NCBI GenBank assembly: GCA_036365145.1
Contig: JAEOAD010001700.1
Coordinates: 1,008,501-1,072,500 of the forward strand
From: Orientallactaga sibirica
Lineage: Eukaryota; Chordata; Mammalia; Rodentia; Dipodidae
Length of the DNA: 64,000 nt
Direction of reading: 5' to 3'
The position numbers and the translations under genes are program-made. Under the pieces are notes generated by a model. It was not told the DNA's origin and did not search any database. It was given only the letters and a program-made list of their open reading frames with translations. Shown here in pieces: positions 33,713 through 46,459 of this stretch (positions are counted from its first letter, which is position 1; the number at the start of each line of letters is the position of its first letter).

Positions 33713-36416
33713 CAGCCTTGGGAGGCTGAGATAAGAAGATCCACATGAATTCAAAGCCAGACTGGGGCTGGAGTTTAGGTCAGCCTGGGCTAGATATCCT
33801 GTCTCAAAAAAGAGGGGAGGGAGCTAGAGAGATGGCTTAGCACTTAAGGTGTTTGCCTGCAACGCCTAAGGACCCAAGTTCAATTCCCCAGGACCCACAC
33901 AAGCCAGATGCACAAGGGGGCACATGCATCTAGAGTTTGTTTGAAGTGGCTAGAAGCCCTGGTATACCCATTCACTCTCTCTTTATCAAAATAAAAAAGG
34001 CGGGAAGGTGAAAGAGATGACTGAGTAGATTAAGCACTTAAAAAGCAAGAATGAGAACTGAGTTTGGATGCCTAGGCACCCACACATAAAATATTAGGCA
34101 GAGTCACATGGGCCTGTATCCCAGTGTTGGTGAAGCAATGACAGACGGATCCCTAAGGCCCAGGAACTGGCGAGCTCCAGCTGTAGTGAGAGACCCTGTC
34201 TTATAAAATATAAGGGGGAAGGGTAGGAGAAATGGCTCAGCAGTTGAAGGCATGTCTGCAAAAGCGTGATTCTCAAGTCCCCATGTAAAGCCAGAGGCAC
34301 AAAATAAGAGTTCTTTGAAGTGGCAGGAAGCCCTGTCATGCCCATATTCACTCTTATCTGTCTCTCTCAAATATAATTTAATTTTTAAAAATTTATTTTA
34401 ATTTTTTTTGGTTTTTCGAGGTAGGGTCTCACTCTGGGTCCAGGCTGACCTGGAATTAACTATGTAGACTCAGGGTAGCCTCAAACTCACAGTGATCCTC
34501 CTATCTCTGCCTCCCAAGTACTGGGATTAAAGGTACACGCCACCATGCCTGGCTTAAAATTTTTTTTTAATTTGTTTTTATTTTTATTTATTTGTTTGAG
34601 AGACAGACAGAGAGATAAAGAGAATGGGCACACCAGGGCCTCCAGCCACTGCAAATGAACTCTAGATGCATGTGCCCCTTGATCTGGATTACATGTGCAT
34701 CTGGATTACGTGGGTCCTGGGGAATAGAGCCTCAAACCAGGGTCCTTAGGCTTCACAGGCAAGAACCACTAAACCATCTCTCTAACCAACAATTTTTTTT
34801 TTCATTTGTTTTGATTTTCAAGGTAGGGTCTCACTCTAGCCCAGGCTGACCTGTAATTCTCTATATAGTCTCATGTTGGCCTCAAACTCAAGTATCCTTT
34901 TACCTCTGCCTTCCAAGTGCTGGGAAAGGTGTGTGCCACCATGTGTGGCAAATATATATTTTAAGAAAAGAAGGTGGTGAGCTGGCACACGCCTTTTTTC
35001 CCCTCTGTTTTTCGAGGTAGGGTCTCACTCTAGCCCAGGCTAACCTAAAATTCCCTATGTAGTCTCAGGGTGGCCTTGAACTCATGGAGATCCTCCTACC
35101 TCTGCCTCCTTACTGCTGGGATTAAAAGCGTGCACCACCATGGGGGATCACCTTGAGTTCAAGGCCACCCTGAGAATACAGAGTGAATTCCAGGTCAGCC
35201 TGGGCTGCTAGAGTGAGACCCTACAAAAAAAAAAAAAAAAAAAAAAAAAGAAAGAAAGAAAGAAAGAAAGAGACAAAGAAAAAGAGAAATAAACCAAATA
35301 AACCAAACAAGGAAGCAAGGAAGTGGATAGTGATAAGAGGACACCTGGTGTTGACCTCTGGCCTCCACACATACATGCCCATATATGTTCCTGCGCACTT
35401 ATGTGCCAACATACATACATGCATGAACATCACACATATACATGCAAAAAATACACAAATGAGCTGGAGGGATGGTTTAGTGGTTAAGGCATTTGCCTGC
35501 AAAGCTGACGGACCCAGGTTCGACTCCCCAGGACCCACATTAGCCAGATGCACAAAGGGGTGCACACATCTGGAGTTCCTTTGCAGTGACTGGAGGCCCT
35601 GGCCTGTCCATTCTCTCTCTCTCCCTCTCTGTCAAATAAATAAATATATAAAATATTTTTTAAAATATACAAATTCCAGCACTCTGGAGGCTGAGGCAAG
35701 AGAATTGTGAATTCAATTTGAGGCCAGCCATGGCTATATAGCAAGTTCAAGATTAGCTATGTTGAGCAGGAGCGATGGCTTAGTAGTTAAGGTGCTTGCC
35801 TGCGAAGCCTAAGGACCCAGGTTCAATTCCCCAGTACCCACGTAAGCCAGATGCACAAAGTATGCATGCATCTGGAGTTCATTTGCAGTGGCTAGAGGCC
35901 CTGATATGCCCATTTTCTCTCTCTCTCAAATAAATAAATAAATAAATAAAAATAAGCCTGTCCCACAATAAATTTCTGCACTTTCTTTTAGAGTATAGCT
36001 TTCAAGCAACAGCATGAATAATGAAACCTATTATCAAGTCCAAAAAAGATCTTCTACTATATTGTGTGTATATATTTTAATTTATATATCTTGTTTTTAA
36101 ACTATCCACCAAAAATGTGATCTCATCAATGCATAAATATAGGTTTCAGACACACTGATTCTTACCAATACAACAAAGAATTGTGAATTCCACATTGCCA
36201 GAAGTCTAAACAATGTCAAAGAAATGAATGGGGTTTTTGTTTGCTTGTTTGTTTTTTGTTTTAATATTAGAGGTAGTAACGACCCAGGTTCAATTTCCCA
36301 GTACCCATATAAAGTCAAATGCACAAAGTGCACGCATCTGGAATTCGTTTGTAGTAGCTGGAGGCCCTCGCATGCCCATTCTCTCTGTCTGTCTCCTATC
36401 TCTCTCTTCTTGCAAA

Positions 36417-36463
<47 letters not shown>

Positions 36464-36511
36464 ATGTATGTTAGAGGTAGTTTTCAGAAGATCTAAAAAA
36501 AAAAAAAGCTT
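33185..36511. repeat. KANSL3 intron 5, SINE array
   Basis: B1 33,248-33,410, 33,470-33,600 (plus), fragment 33,714-33,810; tRNA-SINEs 33,822-33,995 and 34,218-34,375 (plus); B1 34,405-34,555 (minus); tRNA-SINE 34,590-34,790 (minus); B1 34,805-34,952 and 35,000-35,145 (minus), 35,146-35,225 (plus fragment); tRNA-SINEs 35,460-35,640, 35,764-35,950 and 36,280-36,420 (plus). 33,617-33,709 is a TATG/CA-rich simple repeat; 35,955-36,275 is unique with no gene. Confidence 0.82.
36415..36465. repeat. (AAAT)n microsatellite
   Basis: About twelve AAAT units extending the tail of the tRNA-SINE at 36,280-36,420. Confidence 0.95.
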
Positions 36512-36665
36512 CCAGCTGGGTGTGGTAGCACACGCCTTTAATCCCAGCAATTGGGAGGCAGAGGTAGGAGAATCGCTGAGTTGAAGGCCACCCTGAGACT
36601 ACATAGTAAGTTCCAGATCAGCCTGGGCTAGAGTGAAACCTTACCTGGAAAAAAAAAAAAAAAAA
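36512..36665 (+). repeat. B1-type SINE
   Basis: Intact B1 with a poly(A) tail directly before the 5' part of the LINE-1 element. Confidence 0.88.
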
Positions 36666-36775
36666 GACTTCCGAGTAAGATGGCAAAGTAGGAACCATGC
36701 CAAAGCAGTCTAGGGGAGAAAAAGCAAAAAAACAAAAAGAAACAAAAACAAAACAAAAAAAACAAAAAAAAACAC

Positions 36776-36809
<34 letters not shown>

Positions 36810-38339
36810 AGCAAAATATACTCTTGTACTAAAGAGTGAAGGTGTATAAGGAATTATCAACCACATGGGGCTGGAGAGATGGCTTAGCGGTTAAGCGCTT
36901 GCCTATGAAGCCCAAGGACCCCAGTTCGAGACTTGATTTCCCAGTACCCACATAAGTCAGATGCACAAGGTGGCACATGCATCTGGAATTCACTTGCAGG
37001 CTGGAGGCCATGTTGCACCCATTCTCTCTCTTTCTCTCTCTCTCTGTTGCTAATAAATAAATAAAAATAGACAAAAAAATTTAAAAAGAAATTATCAACC
37101 ACAGCAGAGAAATCCAGGTGAGGGGAATTTCCCACTCCCACCAGCCTCCTCGCAAACTCAAGAAATGTGAAGGGGAAGACACCAGGGACAGCGAAGCAGC
37201 TCATGAGGAAGAGGATCGTGAAGACCAGCAGGAGAACGTCAGACACAATCCACAGCCTCCCCTGCCCCCACCACCAGCAAGCACCACAGACTGGGGAAGG
37301 GAACTCACCTACGTAGCACCTGGCAAAGGCTATCAGAGCAGCAACCCACTGACCCAGCCAGCCTACAGCACAGCACAGGAAAGAGGGACCCAAGCAGCCA
37401 TGCAGCATAGCTGAGACCAAAGCCATCCCAAAAGATAACTGGGATTACACCAGGTCAAAAAAACATGGTATATAGGCTTGCATTAGAAGTGCTAATTGGA
37501 CCTTCCATGTCAGGGTAAATGATGTGTTAAATTTGATGGATGCTGGATTTGCCATTTTTAAATAAGCTATATTTTGGGCTTGTCATTTGTTGCTTCCTGA
37601 TTTATAGTGCCTTTGTCTCCTCTTCTGTCATTCATTGGGTCACAAGCTGACCTTGGAACCCTCTACAGACCAGAAATCTCAGCCTCTCAGTTGACAGGAT
37701 TAAGGGTATGGGGCAACACACATCCTTAGGGACTGTGACTTTGTTAGAGGATCTGTGTGTCATAATACCTACACTTGCATAAATACTCTGTGATGGTTTT
37801 CATCGAATGTGTATATTGTTTAGTTAAATTTTAGAATTTGCCTGTATTTTGTTCCACCCAACCTACAGTACTCTGTATCATAGCAGGGAAACCCAACACC
37901 TAGGGTCACTTTTGTGGTTACTCTGAGAGTCTTTTTCTTTTTTTAAACTTTATTTTATTATTTATTTGACAGAGAGAGAGAAAGAATGGGTACACCATGG
38001 CCTCCAACCACTGAAAACAAACTCCATGCACATGTGCCCTCTTGTGCTTATGTGGGATCTGGGGAATGGAAATGAAGTCCTTTGGCTTTGCAGGCAAATG
38101 CCTTAACCGCTAAGCCATCTCTCCAGCCCTACTCTGAGAGTACTAAGAGCCACACCTAGCACCTTAAGCTCCTACCCAGAATATGTATGTCAGATTGATT
38201 GATGCATCTAATAATACTGCAGTTAATTAGAAAACCCAAACATTGAATTAATCCAAGATGCAAGAATCAAACAAACAAAAAAATCAAGACAATATAAACA
38301 TTCCCAAAATTATAAATCCATCAGAAATGACCTCCAGTA

Positions 38340-39180
38340 AGACTGATTTAGAGGAAATGCCTGAGAAAGACTTCAAAAGAATGATTATAAATATATTCAA
38401 ATAAATCAGAGGAAATCAAAGGAATCAAAGACATGGGAAACCAATTTAATGAAATAAGGAAGTCAATACAAGACATGAATAAGGAAATAAAAATAATAAA
38501 TAGCAATGAAAAACACAGTCAGTGAAATAAAAACCTCTGTAGAAAATCTCACCAATAGAATGGATGAAGTAGAGAACAGAATATCTAAACTAGATCTTAG
38601 ATCTAATACAGTCCAACAAAGAGAAGGACAAACTAATAGGAAAGTATGAATGGGAATTTCAAGATATTTGGGACACTATGGAAAGATCAAACATAAGAAT
38701 TCAGGGTATAGTAGAAGAAGAATTTCACTCCAAAGGCATACTAGGCATTTTCAACAAAATCATAGAAGACACATCCCCTAAACTTGGAAATGCCAATGCA
38801 GATAAAGGAAGCATTTAGAACATCAAACAGACAAAACCTGGAAAGAAACTCTCCTCACCATATTATAATTAAACTACCAAACATACAAACCAAAGAAAAT
38901 ATATTGAAAGAAGTTAAGAGAGAAAAATCAAGTCACATACAAAGGCAAGCCCATCAAGATAACAGCAAATTACTCAACACAAACTTTAAAAGCCAGAAGG
39001 GCTTGGAATGATGTATTCCACGTTCTGAAAGACAACAATTATCAACCAAGGTTACTTTATCCTGCAAAGCCATCTATTCAAATAGACAGAGAAATAAAGA
39101 CATTCCACAACAAAAGCAGGCTAAAGGAATATTTGAAGACCGAACCAGCTCTACAGAAAATACTTGAAAGGATCCTCTAT
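38340..39180 (+). pseudogene. LINE-1 ORF1-like remnant
   Basis: Broken frames that read as a Glu/Lys/Asn-rich coiled-coil part (VENLTNRMDEVENRISKLD), then GIVEEEFHSKGILGIFNKII and, near the end, EIKTFHNKSRLKEYLKTEPA. The pattern follows LINE-1/HAL1 ORF1 proteins. Stops and frameshifts throughout. Confidence 0.6.
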
Positions 39181-39289
39181 GCTGAAGAGAAAGAAAAACA
39201 CACATATAAGGAACCTGAAAAAACAAACCATACTCAAATACTACTTACTACAAGAGAGTAAAGGTAAAACCAAAAGTACAAAACAAGAA

Positions 39290-40506
39290 AAATGGAAAAA
39301 TTCCAATGGCATTTTTCATGGAAATAGAAAAAACAATCCAAAAATTCATTTGGAAGCACAAAAAACCTCCCATATCTAAAACAATTTTGAGCAACAAAAA
39401 TAAGGCTGGTGGTATCATCATATCTGATTTTAACCTATATTACAGAGCCACAGTAATAAAAACAGCATGGTACTGGTACAAAAACAAAACATATAGATCA
39501 ATGGAACAGAACAAAGGACCCAGATGTAAGTATGGGTAGCTACTTCCACCTGATCTTCGTCAAAAATGCCAAAAATATTCATTGGAGAAAAGACAGGGCT
39601 GGAGAGATGGCTTAGCTGTTACGGCACTTGCCTGAAAAGCCAAAGGATCCCGGTTCGATTCTCCAGGACCCATGTAAGCCAGATGCACAAGGGGGTGCAT
39701 GCATCTGGAGTTCGTTTGCAATGGCTGGAAGCCCTGGTGCACCCATTCTCTCCCCCTCTCTCTCTCTGCCTCTTTCCCTCTCTCAAATAAATAAATAAAA
39801 AGAAATTATTTAAAAAAAAAAGAGAGAGAGAGCCGGGTGTGGTGGTGCACGCCTTTAATCCCAGCACTCAGGAGGCAGAGGTAGGAGGATTGCCGAGAGT
39901 TCGAGGCCACCCTGAGACTATATAGTTAATTCCATGTCAGCCTGGACCAGAGTGAGACCCTACCTCGCAAAACTAAAAAAAAAAAAGAAAGAGAAAAGAC
40001 AGCCTCTTCAGCAAATGGTGCTGGGAAACTGGATATGTATCTGCAGAAGGTTGAAAATATATCCTTATCTCTCTCCATGCACAAGAATTAAGTCCAAATG
40101 GATCAAAGACCTTAATATCAGACCTGAAACTGCTAGAGGAAAAAGTCAGGGAAACCCTTCAACATATTGGTCTTGGCAAAGACTTTTGCTCAGGAAACTG
40201 CTAGGACCTCATGAAAGTACAAAGCTTTTGTACAGCAAAGGACACTGTGAACAGAGCAAAGAGGCAACCTACAGAATGTGAGAAAATCTTTGCCAGCTAT
40301 ATATCTGACAGAGCATTAATATCCAAAGTATATAAAGAACTCAAAAAACTAAATAATAAAAAATCAACCAACCCAATTAAAAAATGGGCTGTGTTAATCC
40401 CAGCACTCAGGAGGCAGAAGTAGGAGGATCACCATGAGTTTGAGGCCACCCTGAGAATACAGAGTGAATTCCAGGTCAGCCTGGACTAGAGTGAGACCCT
40501 ACCTTG

Positions 40507-40540
<34 letters not shown>

Positions 40541-41760
40541 TATGGCTGGGCATGGTGACACACACCTTTAATCCCAGCACTCCGGAAGCAGAGGTAGGAG
40601 GATCACCATGAGTTCAGGCCACCTGAGACTACATAGTGAGTTCCAGGTCAGCCTGGACTAGTGTGAAACCCTACCTCAAAAAACAAATAAGCAAACAAAC
40701 AAACAAAAAAAGCCAGGCATGGTGGTGCATACCTTTAAGCCCAGCACTGGGGAAGCAGAGGTAGGAGGACCACTGTGAGTTCGAGGTCACCCTGAGACTA
40801 CACAGTGAATTCCAGGTCAGCCTGAACTAGAGTGAGACCCTACCTCAATAAACCAAAAGAAAAAAGAAGGGCTATGGAAGCTGGGCATGGTAGTGCATAC
40901 CTTTAATCCTACCTTGAAAAACAAAAAAAAAAAAAAAAAAGGAAAAAAGGGCTATAGAACGAAATAGAGAGTTCTCAAAAGAATACAGATAGCATCTAAA
41001 AAATGTTTCAGTGCCAGGCATGGTGGCGCACGCCTTTAGTCCCAGCACTCGGGCGACAGAGGTAGGAAGATTGCTATGAGTTCAAGGCCACCTGGAGACT
41101 ACACAGTGAATTCCAGGTCAGCCTGAGCTAGATTGAGACCTTCCCTTGAAAAACCAAACCAAAAATAAAATAAATAAAATAAAAAACCAAAAAATTAAAA
41201 AATGTTCCACATTCTTAGTTATCAGAGAAACACAACTTAAAACTATGTTGAGATTCCATCTCATTCTTGTCAGAATGACTACCATCTTGAAAACAAATGA
41301 CCACAAATGCTGGTGAGGATGTTGGTGGGAATGCAACCTGGTCCAGCCACTGTGAGAATCAGTGTGGAGGTTCCTAAAGCAGCTAAAAATAGATTTCCCA
41401 CATGACCTAGCTGTACCACTCCTAGGCGTATATCCTAAGAACTCATCTCACTACCTTAGATATACTTGCTCAACCATGTTTTATTGCCACTCTATTCACA
41501 ATAGCTAGGAAATGGAACCAACCTAGATGTCCCTAAACTGATAAGTGGGTAATGAAGATGTGGCACATTTATACAACGGAATTCTACTCAGTGGTAAAGA
41601 AAAATGAAATTATAAAATTTGCAGGAAAATGCATGGTTCTGGAAAGGATTATACTTAGTGAGGTAACCCAGGTCCAAAAAGCCAAATGTGACATGTTCTC
41701 TCACACATATGGATCCTAGCTACAAATGACTGGACTTGTATGTGAGTAGGAATAAAACTC
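39290..41760 (+). pseudogene. LINE-1 ORF2 C-terminal remnant
   Basis: Translated pieces are typical of the ORF2 C-terminal third: [39 protein letters not shown] and KTAWYWYKN. Further downstream DNA keeps landmarks such as TTTATACAACGGAATTCTAC and GAGGTAACCCAGGTC. The frame is split by a composite SINE, B1 copies and stop codons. Confidence 0.75.
39597..39990 (+). repeat. composite SINE (tRNA-SINE then B1) in one target-site duplication
   Basis: tRNA-SINE 39,597-39,830 and B1 39,832-39,990 share a single pair GAGAAAAGACAG (39,585-39,596 and 39,991-40,002), interrupting the LINE-1 ORF2 remnant cleanly. Confidence 0.88.
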
Positions 41761-42632
41761 AGTAGCAGAGGCCAGTAAGCTAGAGAGGGGATATAAAGCG
41801 AGTAGAAAGGGTGTGTGGGAAGGGACTCAATAGGATGGTGTTGTATATATGTAAGTAAAAGAACAGATTAATAGGGGTGAAAAGGCCAAATGAGGTCAGG
41901 GGAAGAGATTGAGTAAAGGAAAGGTGGCGGGAGGGCTAATCAAAATCCAAGAGGAGGGCTGGAGAGATGGCTTAGTGGTTAAGGTGCCTACCTCCTAAGC
42001 CTAAGAATGCCGGTTCCAATCTCCAGGTCCCACGTTTAGCCAGATGCAAAGTGATGCAAGGGTACAATGCTGCACTTGCCCACAAGGGGGTGCACACATC
42101 TGGATTTCATTCACAGTGGCTGAGAGGCTGCTGGCGAGCCTATCTCTATCTGTCTTCCTCTCCCTATCTCTCTGTGTCTCTCTCCAAAATAAAATATTTT
42201 AAAAAAATTTAAAAAAAATTAAAAAAAAATTTAAATCCAAGAGGATATAAATAAACCTATTTTTAGGGATAGTGGAACACTCAGAAGCCATATATTGTTA
42301 CTAGAAAATTTTCAGTACCAGGGATGGCATACCTTCCAGTAAGTTGTTGGCCAGGGAGGTCACTGATACCCCCAAAACATTACAGGACATTGCTGAGGCA
42401 CTTGGTTTCCTACCAGAAATAGATAGTAAGACCCTACTGCTGAACACTCCACATACTTGAGCTGCAAGGTCACTAAGAAATCTTGCTGGAAGCTGGGCGT
42501 GGTGGCACATGCCTTAATCCCAGCACTTGGGAGGCAGAGGTAGGAGGACCGCCATGAGTTGGAGGCCACCCTGAGACTACATAGTGAATTCCAGGTCAGC
42601 CTGAGACAGAGTGACACACTACCTCGAAAAAC

Positions 42633-42671
<39 letters not shown>

Positions 42672-43486
42672 CTGGAGCTGAGTTGAAAATCTCCTCCATG
42701 TAGACCAGCTGGCAAAAAGCTATGCTGCATGCAGTTCAATGGGAGAAGAGAAATCACCAGTGGAGATACTCAACAGTGGACACTGCAAGCCTTAGATTTG
42801 GCCAGATAGGCCAAATGATCCAATGGGTGCAATAGTAGCATGTCTGTTATAGGTGAAACCAACTGCTCTCTAATTGGACTGGAGGCCTGCTCCATGGGAG
42901 GAAATACATCCTTGATACGAAAAACCTACAACTGAGGTAGTCATGAGCCCTAGGGGACGTAACATCTGCTGGTGTCTGGCTAAATGTATATACTATGCTC
43001 ATCAAACTGGTAAGCACTTCTCTTAATGTTCATACCCATGTATTAATGATACTTTCATTTTTGCTTAGACAAGCTTCTCTTTTCAGGTGGCAGTGACCTT
43101 GGGATGCCTCAGAAGGCACCATAGTGCTGAGAAGAAGTGACAGGGGAGTGCTCAGCACTGAAACATCTCTATCACACCTTCCAAGGCTCAGGGCCCATTG
43201 TGGAAGAGGTTACAGAAAGAATGTAAGAGCCAAAGGAAGGGTAGGACTTATTACAACGTGCTCTTCCAGACACAAAATGGCCTGGATATCCATGGCCTCA
43301 CACTGCCTGACATTACCTACACAAGACCATCATAATAGGAGGAAAAGGTGATGACATCAAAATAAAAGAGACATTGAGATAGGAAAGGAGTATAATGGAG
43401 AGTGGAGTAAAGTGGAGGGAGGGAGGGAATTACCATGGGTCATTGTCTACAATTATGGAAGTTCACAATAAAAAAAATTAAAAATT

Positions 43487-44400
43487 AGCCGGGCATGGTA
43501 GCACACACCTTTAATCCCAGCACTGGGGAGGCAGAGGTAGGAGGATCATGAGTTCCAGGCCACCCTGAGACTACATAGTGAATTCCAGGTCAGCCTGGGC
43601 TATTGTGAGACCCTATGTCAAAAAAACAAAAAGAAATTAAAAACAAACAAAAAAGATATGTACTTTAAAAAAAAAAAAAAAGAAAGAAAAGTTTTCAAGC
43701 TGGGCATTATGGTGCAAGTCTTTTAATCCTAGCACTTGGGAGGCTGATGTAGAACAATTGCTATTAGTTTGAGGCCAACTTGAGACTAAATAGTGAATTC
43801 CAAGTCAGCCTGGGCTAGAGCAAGACCCAATCCTTAAAAACATAAGCAAAAAAAAAAAATTTTTTTTCTTTTAAAAAAGGTTTTGATTAGGCATGGTGGT
43901 CATACATTTAGTGCCCAGTACTCAGGTGGCTGAGGTCAGAAAAATCACTTGTATGTTCGAGGACAGCCTAGAACAACCAGGTCAGCCTGGGCTAGAGACC
44001 TCAAAAAAATATATAAATAGGGCTGGGTGTGGTGGCACACACCTTTAATCCCAGCACTTGGGAAGCAGAGGTAGGAGTATCATGGTGAGTTGGAGGCCAC
44101 CCTGAGACTAGTGAATTCCAGGTCAGCTTGAGCTAGAGCAAGACCCTACCTCGAAAAAAATATATATAATATAAATAATAATAATAATAATAATGGGCTG
44201 GAAAGATGGCTCAGACGTTAAAGGTAATTTCTTGCAAAGCCATATGGCCTGGGCTTGATTTCTTAGTACCTATCTACATAAAGCCAGGTGTACAAAATGG
44301 TACATGCATCTGGAGTTCGTTTGCAGTGACAAGAAGCCCTGGTGTACCCATTCTCTCTCACTGTCTCTCCTTGCAAACAAATTTTAGAAAAATTATATAA
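43487..44400 (+). repeat. B1 copies and a tRNA-SINE
   Basis: B1 at 43,487-43,640, 43,698-43,840, a degraded copy at 43,885-44,005, B1 44,020-44,160, (AAT)n at 44,170-44,193, tRNA-SINE 44,195-44,400. Confidence 0.85.
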
Positions 44401-45900
44401 ATAAATAGGTCGGCAGACACAGGGGAGTTCAGTAGCTCACTTGCTCGGAGGTGCTCGCAGGCTGTGTTACATCCGTACCTCAGTTCTCCCTGGAAAGGGA
44501 GGGAGGCTTTGTGGATCAGGAGCAAGCTTCCGCAGTGGCAATCAGCTCAAAGTCGCTAGGACTTCGCTCAAACTTGTATGCTGGGGAGACTCAGATGTTA
44601 GCCTCAGCTCCTAGGCTAAGCTAAGCAGACTGGCTCATGAAAACTAATGTATTGAAACAAAGGAAAAGATCTGGCAGAAAGCCACATCTATTATCCTGGT
44701 CTTGGCAGCAAGGAAGAGGACAAGTAGTGGAAATCCTGCAACCTGAAAAGCACACTGAAAGGTGACAAAGAAGCTGAAAAATGGGTGGTGGAGAGAGGTA
44801 TAACATTCCAGCCCCTCAATCTAGAAATGTTAGTAAGAACCAACAACAGCTAACTAGACGGAAGACTAAGGATCAGAACTCCCAGATGAAGACTGCCTGG
44901 CTTTGTCCCTGTTTCTTAAGTATAGTGGATATGCATCTGCCTGCAGACAAACTAATTTTTTTAAAATACCTTTTTTTAAAATTTTTTTTTTACTATTATT
45001 TATTTATTTGACAAAGAAAAAGGGAAAGAGAGGGAGAGAGAATGAGCACACCAGGCCTCCAGCCACTGCAAATGAACACCAGATACATGCATCCCTTGTG
45101 CATCTGGCTAACGTGGGTCCTGGGGAATCGAACCTGTGTCCTTGGGCTTTGCAGTCCAACGCCTTAACGGCTAAGCCATCTGTCCAGGCCCAAAATACTT
45201 TTAAGTACCTAGAGAAGAAAGAGCCATGTAAATTCATGTATGTAATAAGCTTGTAACATATGTAAAGTTTTCTTTTATCCTACAAAAAGACTATTTTTAG
45301 TATGAATTTGCTGGATGTATGACCATGGACTTTTTTCCCCCTACTGTAAGGGCCTAATTTTAAAGGTCTCTGAGTATTTTAAAGAAGTTTGCCCTCATGC
45401 TAAAGTGCCACTATATGTACAATTTATTTGGTTTTAAGCTACATATCAAAGTAAAACCTAATGTTAAGCTTATAAGCTGCTAAGACATTTCCTATTTTTG
45501 AGATGTAAAATGCAGTAAGGCTCTTCTTTCTATTCCCATCTTTAAGCCCAAAGATTCATCTTTGCTTTCACCAATCCTGATAAGACAGTGCTTGGTTCCA
45601 GTGGCTCTGATGCTTTTGGTGATTAAGTGCAACTTAGGGAGACTTATACAAAAGGTGCAATCTCAACCATAAGGGTAAAAATACTAATAGCTGTCAATAC
45701 TACTATCTAATTTGATACCCAAGTTTTGATGTTAAGAAGCAAAATTAGCTAAGTTGTAATTCTTCAAATTCTGATGAGATGTGGAAATCTTTTTAAGGAG
45801 GGAAAAAGTAGATTAAAGAAATATAGGAAGACTTCCAAGAGTGGGAGGGGCCTCAAAAGACAGGAGGGAGTTACAAATCTTGAGTCTTAATGGACTTTCC
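44401..45900 (+). pseudogene. possible retroposed transcript fragment, unidentified
   Basis: About 570 bp of moderately GC-rich, non-SINE sequence with CpG-containing 5' part and frames rich in Lys/Arg/Gln (for example KQRKRSGRKPHLLSW and SRNVSKNQQQLTRRKTKDQN), then an A/T-rich part reminiscent of a 3' UTR, interrupted by a minus tRNA-SINE (44,985-45,190). Frames change between the segments. I do not recognise the parent gene, and it could simply be old intron sequence. Confidence 0.25.
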
Positions 45901-45971
45901 ATAATACTTAATGCATATGATGAGTTTAAACCATGAAATTAAAAAAAAAATTCTGCTCAGTAGCTTGCTTT

Positions 45972-45974
<3 letters not shown>

Positions 45975-46034
<60 letters not shown>
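45975..46034. repeat. (TA)n microsatellite
   Basis: About 30 uninterrupted AT dinucleotides, followed by a B1 (46,040-46,175, plus). Confidence 0.97.
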
Positions 46035-46039
<5 letters not shown>

Positions 46040-46347
46040 GCCAGGCATGGTGGCACAAATCTTTAATCCCAACATTCAGGAGGCAGAGGTGGGAGGATTG
46101 CTGTGAGTTGGAAGCCACCCTGAGAATACATACTGAATTCCAGGTCAGCCTGAGTTAAGAGTGAGACCCTACCAAAAAAAAAAAAAAAAAAAAAAAAAAC
46201 AGAAAGAAAAAAATAAACTAAAGCTGGAGTGTAGCAGTATGGCTCAGTATTACAGCCATTGCCTAGTGTCCCTGGGTTTGAGGCCCTGTGAGTGCACACA
46301 CACTGGGACAATGCACTGGAGTATGTAACTTGAAATCCCTTATTTGT

Positions 46348-46350
<3 letters not shown>

Positions 46351-46391
<41 letters not shown>

Positions 46392-46432
46392 CATACACAC
46401 ACAAGTTATATATATGCACACACACACACAAG
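46351..46432. repeat. (CA)n microsatellites
   Basis: About 18 CA units (46,351-46,386) followed by shorter CA runs separated by TGTACAT and TATATATG. Confidence 0.95.
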
Positions 46433-46459
46433 TTTTAGATAAGCAACTAAATAAAAAAA

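Larger units (their letters stand above)
36666..43475 (+). mobile_element. internally deleted LINE-1 (HAL1-like), interrupted by SINEs
   Basis: Plus-oriented, so antisense to KANSL3. Order: 5' region starting CTTCCGAGTAAGATGGC (36,666-37,920); ORF1-like remnant (about 38,340-39,180); abrupt passage near 39,290 to the C-terminal part of an ORF2; 3' region with ACACAAAATGGCCTGGATAT and an A-rich end at 43,475. The reverse transcriptase and endonuclease part of ORF2 (a few kb) is absent. SINE insertions: tRNA-SINE 36,868-37,085, tRNA-SINE 37,935-38,130 (minus, target duplication TACTCTGAGAG), composite 39,597-39,990, B1s 40,395-40,940 and 41,012-41,170, tRNA-SINE 41,955-42,225, B1 42,492-42,655. 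Non-functional. Confidence 0.78.

Noticed and set aside
35183..35710. Plus-strand open frame of 175 codons
   Set aside because: Made of a B1 tail, a poly-Lys A-tract and a tRNA-SINE.
36884..37426. Minus-strand open frame of 180 codons
   Set aside because: It is the antisense of the LINE-1 5' region fused to a tRNA-SINE.
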